From: Silene noctiflora
Lineage: Eukaryota > Streptophyta > Magnoliopsida > Caryophyllales > Caryophyllaceae
Direction: 5' to 3'
Assembly (NCBI GenBank): GCA_009801015.1
Contig: VHZZ01000406.1
Span: forward strand, 81,091-112,082
DNA length: 30,992 nucleotides
Positions within the stretch are counted from its first letter, which is position 1. Each line of letters begins with the position of its first letter. Under the pieces are notes generated by a model. The model made no database searches. It was not told where the DNA came from and saw only the letters and a list, made by a program, of their open reading frames with translations. Shown in pieces: positions 20,001 through 27,458 of this stretch. Position numbers and translations under genes: made by a program.

Positions 20001-23000
20001 CAAATTTAGAAAATGAGAAAAATATTAGCAAAGATTTGATGAAATAACAAGGTGTCTTGGTTTTTTTATTAAATTTCATATTTTATTATATTTTTTTTTT
20101 GTCAATGATTATGAAGAATATGCATAAAGATTTAATGGATTGAGTTTGGGACACATTTTGCTAGGTAGCTTTTTGGCAAGCTTCAATGAATAGAGCATAT
20201 AAAGTTAAGTCATGATTTTTTGAGGTTGATTTTTTTTGTTCACGTTTTTTTTAAGAAGAAGATGATGATGATAATGATATGGGTAGTTTGGGGATTTAAG
20301 TATTAAGTGTTAGTTTATTAGATAAAATAAGAATTTAGGTAAAAGGAGTAACGGTGTTATGGCGGAATGTTAGCCAAGGGCATTTTGGGAAAGAAAAAGG
20401 TAAACATAGGGGTACCATATGTAGAAACTTAAAATGAAGGGTACCATGTGTAATCTACCAAAGTTCGAGGGTACCATGGGAAATTTCCGATAAAATTATT
20501 GAGTTCGCACTTACAAATCATATACAGGAATGTTTGTTTTTTTTCTTCTTCTTCTTTTTTTTTTTTTTTAGAAACGTAGGTCCATTAAGTTCTTCATGCT
20601 CAACTTCGTACAGTGCATATCATGTATAAGAACATTTATGTACGGACTAGGGAGTATCAATATTCTTAATGCAGGTCACCTAATTATGGTTAATAAGACG
20701 TTAATAATCCATACCTATTACACTAGGATGAGCACAAGTCAAATAACTTAGTTGCTAAAGTCATGAACGATGGTGTTCATGATCCGAGTTTAAATTCATT
20801 CATTATTAAAATTGTCCTAATAACTCTCTTTACACCAAAAAAACTTTTTACACTAAGACGTACTGGCCCAACCTGCTCTCCACCCAGGCTGGCTCCCACT
20901 AGCTTTAATGAAAACTTGGAATATCGAATGATTTTTACAATTCTTATAAAAATTTTAAGCTATAAATGCGTGTCATTAGCTAGGAATAGTAAGAAAAATT
21001 GTCCTAATAACTAAAGATAAGAATAAAAGAAAATATACATGAATAAATAATATACATGCATGTATAAAGCAAATGTAAATTTTTTAATGAAAACGATAAA
21101 GTATGACATAAAAAATAACTCACCTGGCCAACAACGGTAACGTTGCAGCCTGAACTACCAAAGGGCATCATGCTACTGTGTAGAATAATGGTATCATGTT
21201 TCTCCACTTCACCTAATATTTTGGCCGAGATCCCTTTTAGCTTCTCACAATAAACCCTCAAGAGCAACGTTTTGTTTGAAACCTTAACTTCAATTTCAGG
21301 GAGCGAATTACTAATATTGTCGTCTCCACCACCACTACCACCAGAAGTGTAGCTGTCTTCAACGGTGCATGAAGAGTCATCATCGTTGTCGACCACCATT
21401 TTCGATCTTTTCACCATCACCATTGACTCCGCATTTTGTTTTGCTACGGCTTCCTCAAGCGTCTTCACCTTTTCTTTTAGTTGTTTCATATGCTTGATTG
21501 CTTCTCCCAAAATTGATGTTTTGTCCACCTATGCACAACAATCATTTCAAGTTAAATCAGAAACGATATAATGTATGTACATGCATGTGAGGTAGCTTGG
21601 CCGGTAAAGTCATATAATCTAGCTAGCTTAGCCAGCAGCATACATATATTATAAAATAAATAAAATCGTCACCTTTTTAAGTCCGGGAAGGATGGCAGAA
21701 AGAGCGATAAATAGTTGTCCAAGCAACTCTCTACGCTTCCTCTCGGCCATAATATGATCATAAATTTGATTTGGCTCTCTTTTTCTCTTCCTCTTACCAT
21801 TTCCATCTTTTTGCTTAGAGTTTTTATTTCTCTGACGCTCCAATACGTTCGGATCTTGCTGTGGTAAGTCGACATGGTTATGATTAAGCACGGCGTCACA
21901 ATTTGGTGGCGAAAGTTGTTCACTTGAAATGGATAAACTGGAAGCAACTTTAGGAAGTGTTCTTTCTTCATATAAGGGAGAAGGAACTTCATCTCCTAAA
22001 ATGAGTGCTAGTTCTTCTTTAAATGTGTCTATCTCTTGTTGAGATTGATCATATGGCATGTAGAGATCATTGTTAAGGCTCACATCTTCATTAATCCAGT
22101 CCATGTCCTACATTTTCACAAATTAATGGAGTTAGTAAACGACCGTATTATTTCTCCGCAACAACAACGGTTTACTAAACGTGTACCCTTATGAGTTATG
22201 ACACCCATGGTTAACAACCTATATCTCTAATGAAAGATTAACAAGGATATATCATAAGAAATTGACGTGTCAATATTCTTGTGTAAATCTTTTATTCTTA
22301 TGAATTTTTAATGCGTAGAAAAATTGTTATAAGAATAAAATTACCCTCTAAAATAAAAATAAAAGTTATATATAAAATTCGATTAATAGTTTTTCTAAGG
22401 TGTGTCCTTAAGACACAAGTTAATAACCTAAATAAAGAAAGAATTAAAGAAATATTTCACTAAATTAGGAATAAATGAGTTGATACTTAGAGCAAATAAC
22501 TTTATATAAAGTTCTTCCTTTGCCATATCACATTTTGACAATCTCAATAACAAAATATTTTTTGTCACAATGTTCCATAAACCCCAATTATTTATTTAAT
22601 ATAATTGATTTGTTAATTATTCATTGAGAATTGCAATTTTTCTTGTTTTTGAAAGAGCTTGGTTCTTGTTTTCAAACCAAGTGTGTTCATTTAAGAGCAA
22701 ACTTTTGTTTTTTTTCAATGGGACAAATTTTTTTTAAAGATTCTTATTTACAAACCCAATGCAAAGAACTCTCCATTGCAATTGCTCTGACACTTCTCAT
22801 AATATATTCCTTTAATTCTTTCTTTGTTTAGACTCTTAATGTGTACCGTTCAAATAATTGAAGAGCTTTTACCCTATTATAGTTATATTACTTAACAAGT
22901 TTGAACTATATTTATGGTAACTATCATTGGATCCCAGAAAACTATAAATTTGTATTGTACATGTTGTCTACTTTTTTGTATGTTAAAAGGCAAAAAGAAG

Positions 23001-24845
23001 TTATAGTAGTACATAAGTTTGTCACCATTTATTTTGGGAGTTTGATTTTCAACAATTGTATTGTATGGTCCATTAAGAAAATAGGTTAAAACCACTCATT
23101 GGTATTCCACTATTTTTTAGAGTCAACATTAAATTACCACAAAAAAATATTAATAATTTCCATAATTATCGAAACCTGTTCCACAAATTTTTTTCTGGCA
23201 ATTAAAAATACCGACGATAAAAAAGTATCATCAATCTTAATTGTACTTTGTCCTAATAAATCAAATCTAGTCCCACACTTCCACCATTATTTTGGAAATA
23301 ATTTAAGCTGGGGGCCGCAAATATAATATTTTTCAAAATCACGGACTATTATTATTGTAGTTGGAAAAATTGAAGCACTTCTTTAATATGGCCTCGTCTT
23401 TATGTTGCAGCATATAGGCCCTATACCTCACATTATTGTAGGATTACAATTATATTTTCACATTTAAAGACAGATGGTTCTGTAAAAATCACTTATTGTA
23501 TAAAACGGTTTTATATGTGAGATGGTTCTTTTTGTGTAAATAAAATATTTAATTTAGTGCTATTAGTAAAGGAGTGTATTTTATAAAGGGATTGTCTTAA
23601 ATTATGGAACAGTTTTACACAATAATTACTATTTGTTTTTTAATAAAACCATCTATCTTTATGGATAATTAAATAATAATCTTGTTGATAAATGAGATTA
23701 TTATACTCGTATGTGGATTGTGGTACAGTCAGGGTTCAAAATCTCGGCCGAGTTGTATCGTATCGGCCAAGTTGTATCGGAATTTCACTCTACCGATACG
23801 AGATATCGCCTGAGAAATCACCGAGATTCACCGCGAACAGTCCGTGATGACCGATTAAGGACCGATTATACCGATACCGCGACTACGACCGATACCGAGA
23901 TTTAAATCCATGGGTACAGTACAACGATTTCCAACGCCACTAGTTATACTATACGAATTTTAGGACAAGACGGTTTCATACCATGCGGCAGATTTTTTAT
24001 TTATTATTTCTTTTATCCTTCCTTCGTCCGAATCAATAATCTACATTTCTTTATTTCCCCCTCACTAAATCAATTGTCTTATACTGTAAAACCTTCACGT
24101 GCAATAATTAGTGACTTATACGACTATGCAAAATTCTGTCACTACAACAACAATCACAACTACTCCGTAGTATAACTTGGATACTAAGCTACGTCGGAGT
24201 GAGAATTAGTTAACATTTGATACGATTTATTTACTAAGTTAATCAAAACTTAATTATAATGAGAGTCATGCATGCATGATTGATTAAACTTGACCTCCGT
24301 ATTATATTGCATTTTTGTGTTTTGAAATGTTTTACTACGGAGTATATGAATTCTCAAATATTAGTGCTTTTACGTGATTTCTGGCGTTGATTACTATAAA
24401 TAAGGGATACAATATATCTTCGTCACATGTTATTTTCAAAAGGCCCTACTTGTACACGACAATAAAACCCCCTTGGTTTATTACCAATTTACACACTAAA
24501 TCTTTCACTATTATATATACCATATTTGTTAGTAAATCATTGGACTTTATTTTCTTACTTTAATTAATTTTAAATACTTGTCAGATGTAGTATGCAGGTG
24601 TTATTATATGTACTTACATAAGACATAAAAGACAATAAGACTATCTAGTACCACATAATCTTACATCAAAACATCATTTAAAGCCTTAAAATAGCAAAAC
24701 TATAAATAAATTAAACAACTAATTATATAACCAAAGTAACTATTAGAAATATTAAAACAAAAGAGTCTATAATTTATGTAAATAAATAGACAATATAATG
24801 TGCTTCAGATAAAAACTAACCAGTTGAGATACCCAGTCTTCCATT
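16933..24845 (-). CDS. bHLH transcription factor, subgroup IVa-like (four exons, gene span)
   Basis: Proposed joined CDS on the minus strand: 24845-24822, 22107-21673, 21528-21124 and 17004-16933 (936 nt, 311 residues plus stop). All introns begin GT, end AG and are phase 0. The bHLH domain (about residues 124-175) has the His-Glu-Arg pattern of G-box binders in HIMAERKRR, then helix 1 (FIALSAILPGLKK) and helix 2 (DKTSILGEAIKHMKQLKEKV) leading into a coiled coil. A C-terminal ACT-like segment follows (EIEVKVSNKTLLLRVYC). Known subgroup IVa members include NAI1, AtbHLH18/19/20/25 and the TSAR saponin regulators, acting in the nucleus on jasmonate, iron, ER-body or triterpene genes; which role applies here cannot be told. 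Helix 1 begins RELLGQLF, where the family usually has REKLSQRF. Introns 1 and 3 carry transposons. The middle exons are near certain; the first and last are inferred. Confidence 0.72.
17645..17653. repeat. 9-bp target-site duplication, left
   Basis: ATAAAATTA immediately precedes the left inverted repeat and recurs exactly at 20490-20498 after the right one. A 9-bp duplication is characteristic of Mutator-like elements. Confidence 0.9.
17654..17794 (+). repeat. Left TIR of the MULE
   Basis: Pairs with 20349-20489 in inverted orientation over its whole length, with about ten differences. It contains three ATGGTACCC blocks. Confidence 0.9.
18567..18592. repeat. Perfect hairpin inside the hAT-like element
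   Basis: CACATGAAGAT and ATCTTCATGTG form 11-bp arms around a TTTC loop. Its role is unknown. Confidence 0.85.
18902..19410. other. Assembly gap, 509 N
   Basis: All bases are undetermined, so the interior of the hAT-like element cannot be judged. Translations that run through it have no meaning. Confidence 1.
19866..20048. repeat. Exact 91-bp direct repeat split by one N
   Basis: 19866-19956 and 19958-20048 are identical and are separated by a single N at 19957. This pattern is what unmerged overlapping contigs leave behind, so one copy is probably an assembly artefact rather than biology. Confidence 0.92.
20349..20489 (-). repeat. Right TIR of the MULE
   Basis: Inverted copy of 17654-17794. 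The inner border is CGGTGTTATGG, matched by CATAATGCCG at the left. Confidence 0.9.
20735..20860 (+). mobile_element. SINE-like stretch (tentative)
   Basis: ACTTAGTTGCTAAAGTCATG resembles a tRNA-type A box, and GATCCGAGTTTAAATTC, about 25 bases later, resembles a degenerate B box. A similar head (AGCTTGGCCGGTAAAGTCAT) lies in intron 2 near 21592. The tail and target duplication were not found. Confidence 0.3.
21124..21528 (-). CDS. bHLH gene exon 3 (helix 2, coiled coil, ACT-like segment)
   Basis: Starts after TGCATAG and opens with VDKTSILGEAIKHMKQL, the loop/helix 2 that continues exon 2 exactly in frame. A coiled coil (KVKTLEEAVAKQ), a polar Ser/Gly/Asp-rich linker and a C-terminal segment resembling the ACT-like dimerisation region of plant bHLH proteins follow. 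It ends VTVVGQ before GTGAGT. Read on without splicing, it runs into a hydrophobic, non-conserved tail, so the donor is preferred. Confidence 0.88.
21529..21672 (-). other. Intron 2 of the bHLH gene (144 bp)
   Basis: GTGACG donor at 21672 and GCATAG acceptor at 21529, between the helix 1 and helix 2 coding exons. It contains the SINE-head-like AGCTTGGCCGGTAAAGTCAT near 21592. Confidence 0.85.
21673..22107 (-). CDS. bHLH gene exon 2 (acidic region, basic region and helix 1)
   Basis: Starts after TGTAG at 22108 and ends with GGACTTAAAAAG before GTGACG. It encodes an acidic N-terminal region (EIDTFKEELALILGDE), a basic linker (GKRKRKREP), the DNA-contacting HIMAERKRR and helix 1 up to PGLKK. 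The exon border at the start of the loop is the usual place for this family. The alternative start ATG 22104 lies in the same frame. Confidence 0.88.
22108..24821 (-). other. Intron 1 of the bHLH gene (2.7 kb)
   Basis: GTTAGT donor at 24821 and TGTAG acceptor at 22108. It is AT-rich, with no other gene recognised. It contains a hAT-type MITE at 23730-23912 and, around 24010-24350, short pieces with ACTCCGTAGT/ACTACGGAGT ends that look like degraded MITE termini. It also has a TTTATATAAAG palindrome near 22500 that could act as a TATA box if transcription began inside the intron. Confidence 0.55.
23730..23912. mobile_element. hAT-type MITE, 183 bp, in intron 1
   Basis: The ends CAGGGTTCAAAATCTCGG (23730-23747) and CCGAGATTTAAATCCATG (23895-23912) are imperfect inverted repeats of the same family as the 17927-19506 element. 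The flanking GGTACAGT (23722-23729 and 23913-23920) is an exact 8-bp duplication. The interior carries TATCGG/CCGATA repeats. It is too short to encode anything. Confidence 0.88.
24822..24845 (-). CDS. bHLH gene exon 1 (24-nt mini-exon, inferred)
   Basis: Minus-strand ATG at 24845 encodes MEDWVSQL and is followed directly by GTTAGT, a good donor. Joined in frame to exon 2 it gives MEDWVSQLDMDWINED, which matches the typical subgroup IVa N-terminus (Trp-x-Ser-x-Leu-x-Met-Asp). A TATA box lies about 260 bases upstream. Without it, translation would have to start at ATG 22104, just three bases after a good acceptor (TGTAG at 22112-22108), and that acceptor would be unexplained. Confidence 0.6.
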
Positions 24846-25103
24846 ATCAGTAAATGTACTTGCGTATTATTACAATATTATTTTTCTTCTAATACAAATG
24901 AAAAACAATTTTCCCTGTAACTCACCGGAACTAAATATTTATTTTATTTATTCATAAATAAACGACGGAGAAATCTTCATATTTGCATTCTAATGAAAAA
25001 AGGAAGGACGAAAATATAATGTGCCCTAAATTTTTAGGGACTTTACAAATGAAAAAGGAAGGATTTAGTTCACTCTACTACTCTTTCTCCAATACAATGG
25101 GAG

Positions 25104-25113
25104 TAAATATATA
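25104..25113 (-). promoter_or_regulatory. Candidate TATA box of the bHLH gene
   Basis: The minus strand reads CCTATATATTTAC, a good plant TATA context, about 260 bases upstream of the inferred exon 1 ATG. It supports a transcription start near 25075-25085. This is inference; no initiator or transcript evidence is available. Confidence 0.45.
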
Positions 25114-25309
25114 GGCACAACTATGAGCTCCATCCACCGTTGATTTCATCTTTTATCATTTTATGCTGTCGTCTTGCAAAGTTGTACCACTGAGTGGTCG
25201 ATTTTCTTTTCAATTTCCTTCTTGTTAATTCTATGTTGTCATGTTCGTTAAATTTAAGTCTTTTTTTTTTTTATTGGTTGAATAAAGCTGTATTGAGCGA
25301 ACTGAATTT

Positions 25310-25432
25310 AAGTAACTTGAATGGAGGTGGATTGGATTAAAATTTGCTGAGATAAATAGAGTTGAAACAAATTGAGCTGAACTGATGTGAGCTGAATTAA
25401 GCTGAGTTGAATTAAAGTGAGCTGAATGAGAG
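25310..25432 (+). repeat. Degenerate GAGCTGAATT-type low-complexity repeat
   Basis: Variants of (T)TGAGCTGAAYT / GAGTTGAA recur about every 5 or 10 bases. This kind of decayed microsatellite is frequent in plant intergenic DNA. Confidence 0.6.
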
Positions 25433-25467
25433 TCGAAAAGAAAAGTGCCTAAGAGTCCTTATAACTA

Positions 25468-25643
25468 CTCCCTCCGTCCCGGTCATTTGTTGTCCTTTTT
25501 CATTTTGGGGTGTCACAGTCAATTGTTATCCTTTCTATTTTAGGATTGCATTTGATGAGTAATTTGATCTTTCATATTCAATTTAATTCACTTGTCAATT
25601 TGTGTCAAAACCAAAGGACAACAAATGACCAGGAAGGAGGAAG
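25468..25643. mobile_element. Stowaway-like MITE, 176 bp
   Basis: The left end CTCCCTCCGTCCC is the classic Stowaway (Tc1/mariner) terminus, preceded by TA. It continues GGTCATTTGTTGTCCTTT. The right end, AAAGGACAACAAATGACC then AGGAAGGAGGAAG, is the inverted copy with three changes in the last 13 bases. The TA after the right end is not preserved (CA). It lies about 350 bases upstream of the candidate bHLH TATA box. Confidence 0.88.
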
Positions 25644-26386
25644 CACCTTTTATCATTTTCTTGTGGTGGTGAGCATCTTTTTAAACTGATTTTGTTGTGG
25701 AACATATGAATTCTAGTCATTTATATAAAGGCTAAATCAAATCAAAACAAATTAATATGTGGTACCATGTACAGTACTCCGTATTTTACGAGGAGACAGA
25801 AGTAAACATGGACCTATATTTTTTTAGTGTTGTAATAAAAATTAAAAATAATCTACAAAGTACCAGAATAGCTAAATACATGATAATTTTACGTTAGTTC
25901 CATATTAGATATTAAGAAAGAAAAATAGTGTTGCGCTAACGTAATGATACATTCGAGCAATTTAATTTGGCCTAGGCCACCTTGCCTTACAAAATGCTAC
26001 AACAGCATCACAAAATTACAATACCCACACAACCGAAAATTAGGAGATATCTGATTTCCGAAGTGAAGGTTGGAAGGGGGAAGTACTAAGTAATGTATGT
26101 ATGTGACCAAGTCATGCTTAATTTGTTCAATCTATATCTGATTATAGCCAGAATGCTTCTTGTCTACTTATTTGCAACTTAAAAAAAAAAACTGTCTAAG
26201 GCGTTTTTTATGAAATAAATCTTTTTATACATCTTGGGTCAGATTATTAACGTCGTGTACGACCCATAAAAAATTATGTGAATTGATGGTTTTATAAACA
26301 AAATAGTCACTTCAGTCATTAGCAACATTCGTGAAATTAAACGACAATAATGTTGTTTTTGTATTAGAACTTTAGAAGTGACCTAA
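25644..26386. other. AT-rich region, no gene seen
   Basis: No ORF, RNA gene or element border was recognised. It separates the two upstream MITEs. Confidence 0.5.
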
Positions 26387-26655
26387 GGGCAATAGCAATG
26401 GTAACATATAAGGAGTTTCATACCATATAAGGAGCTCTTTAACCATTGAGCTAGAAAATAAGGAGTTCCTTATATGAAATGGGTTTCTTAAGTAAGAAAC
26501 CAGTTTCATGTTATCAAAAGAGAGAAAAAGGGGACCCACAAGTAAAGTATGAAACTTTTACCATTGAGGATAAATAAAAAGTTTTATATATGGTGATGTG
26601 TGCCTGTGTGTCAATGAAAATATAGTTTATGAAATTACAACCATTGCTATTGCCC
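26387..26655. mobile_element. Tourist-like (PIF/Harbinger) MITE, 269 bp
   Basis: The ends GGGCAATAGCAATGGT and ACCATTGCTATTGCCC are inverted copies, perfect over 16 bases apart from one extra base near the junction with the interior. Both are flanked by TAA (26384-26386 and 26656-26658), the 3-bp duplication typical of PIF/Harbinger. The interior has further short inverted segments (AAGGAGTTTCATA..TATGAAACTTTT). Non-coding. Confidence 0.9.
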
Positions 26656-26974
26656 TAAGGAAGTAAGGAGTAGTATGCCAATGGAAATGAACGTAACGAG
26701 TGGAAGAGGGAGCATTAAGGTAAAGCACGTGGTAGTGCATGCAAGTTGGGATTTGCAAATAATGAGATAGAATATGCATATTTATGATCTTAAATTAATT
26801 TGCCATCAGACCCCACGATGATTAAATAATTGTTTTGTACGTATATTTTGTTTCATAGACTGACCACGTTTTTTATGCCCGCCCTACGTGGACGGTGGTC
26901 GATCATTGATATTCTGACAACAGCCTTATCTCTTCTTGCTAGTTTTAGCCAATTGCCATATCGCCATGCTCGAT

Positions 26975-27110
26975 ATGTAGACCTGTTAAACGACTTGAAC
27001 GGTCGGGTAATTTTGGATTTCGGTAAAATATTGGTCGGTTGTATTTCGGGTCGGGTAAAATACGGGTCAAGTTTTTATCGGTTTTGCTTCAGGTAAAAAA
27101 TGGGTCGATC
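26975..27110. repeat. GGTCGGGTAAAATACGGG-type degenerate repeat
   Basis: GACCTGTTAAACGACTTGAACGG is followed by several variants of TCGGGTAAAATA. Similar CGGGTCGGGTAA stretches are common in plant repetitive DNA. No element borders were determined. Confidence 0.5.
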
Positions 27111-27227
27111 AATAACTTTTTCTAACATTTTTATAAATTTCTTTTATTATGTAATGCCTACCATGTATATGTTTTGTCTCCTCCTACTCGTCATAACAAT
27201 CTAAATTGTCACCATTCTCACCATCTG

Positions 27228-27458
27228 TAACACCTTCATCTAACAAAATGCTTTTATCAAGGACCACCTTCGCACACAGGAGCATTATCATCTCTGTTGC
27301 CCGAGGTAGGGAATATCAAATAGAAAATAAAAGAACATCCATTAGAACAATGTAGAGTTTACAGCCAGAAATACCAAAACCAAACTGTAAAACAACTCAA
27401 CAACTAAAAGTGATGACCCCTAGATACACAGCGGAAGCTAACGAATAGCTAGACTTGT
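27228..27458 (-). mobile_element. Gypsy LTR 3'-end fragment, minus strand
   Basis: It begins TGTAACACC on the plus strand, the reverse complement of the LTR end GGTGTTACA. The TTGCCCGAGGTAGGGAATATCAAAT block matches the fragment at 30790-30992 (TTCCCGAGGCAATGTATATCAAAT). It ends where the plus-strand LTR starts at 27459, so the two LTR pieces lie back to back. Confidence 0.65.

Larger units (their letters stand above)
17654..20489. mobile_element. Mutator-like (MULE) non-autonomous element with long TIRs
   Basis: Terminal inverted repeats of 141 bp each (17654-17794 and 20349-20489) begin CCGAAATTTC / CGGAAATTTC and share long exact runs such as ATTACACATGGTACCCTTCA. The element is flanked by the 9-bp duplication ATAAAATTA. 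Long TIRs with a 9-bp duplication indicate the Mutator superfamily. No MURA-type transposase is visible, although 509 bases are undetermined. The interior contains a nested hAT-like element and AT-rich filler. The outer TIR sections repeat GGTACC-centred blocks (ATGGTACCC three times in 80 bases), probably transposase-binding repeats. Confidence 0.88.
17005..21123 (-). other. Intron 3 of the bHLH gene with nested transposons (4.1 kb)
   Basis: GTGAGT donor at 21123 and TTTGTGCAG acceptor at 17005. The insert at 17654-20489, with its 9-bp target duplication, accounts for 2.84 kb, so the pre-insertion intron was about 1.27 kb. The rest is AT-rich, with a SINE-like stretch near 20735-20860. Confidence 0.6.

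Noticed and set aside
21004-21123. Unspliced C-terminal tail of the bHLH exon 3 frame
   Set aside because: Hydrophobic and non-conserved. A good GTGAGT donor precedes it, and a fitting last exon exists at 16933-17004.
22102-22104. ATG 22104 as the true start of the bHLH protein
   Set aside because: It cannot be excluded, but a good acceptor sits three bases upstream, and the MEDWVSQL mini-exon restores the family N-terminus in frame.
23739-23751. Link between CTCGGCCGAG in the hAT MITE and the same 10-mer in the LTR array
   Set aside because: A single shared palindrome of ten bases in a MITE full of TCGGCC repeats; chance convergence is enough.
26830-27096. Plus-strand ORF of 88 codons
   Set aside because: It overlaps the degenerate GGTCGGGTAA repeat and matches no family I know.
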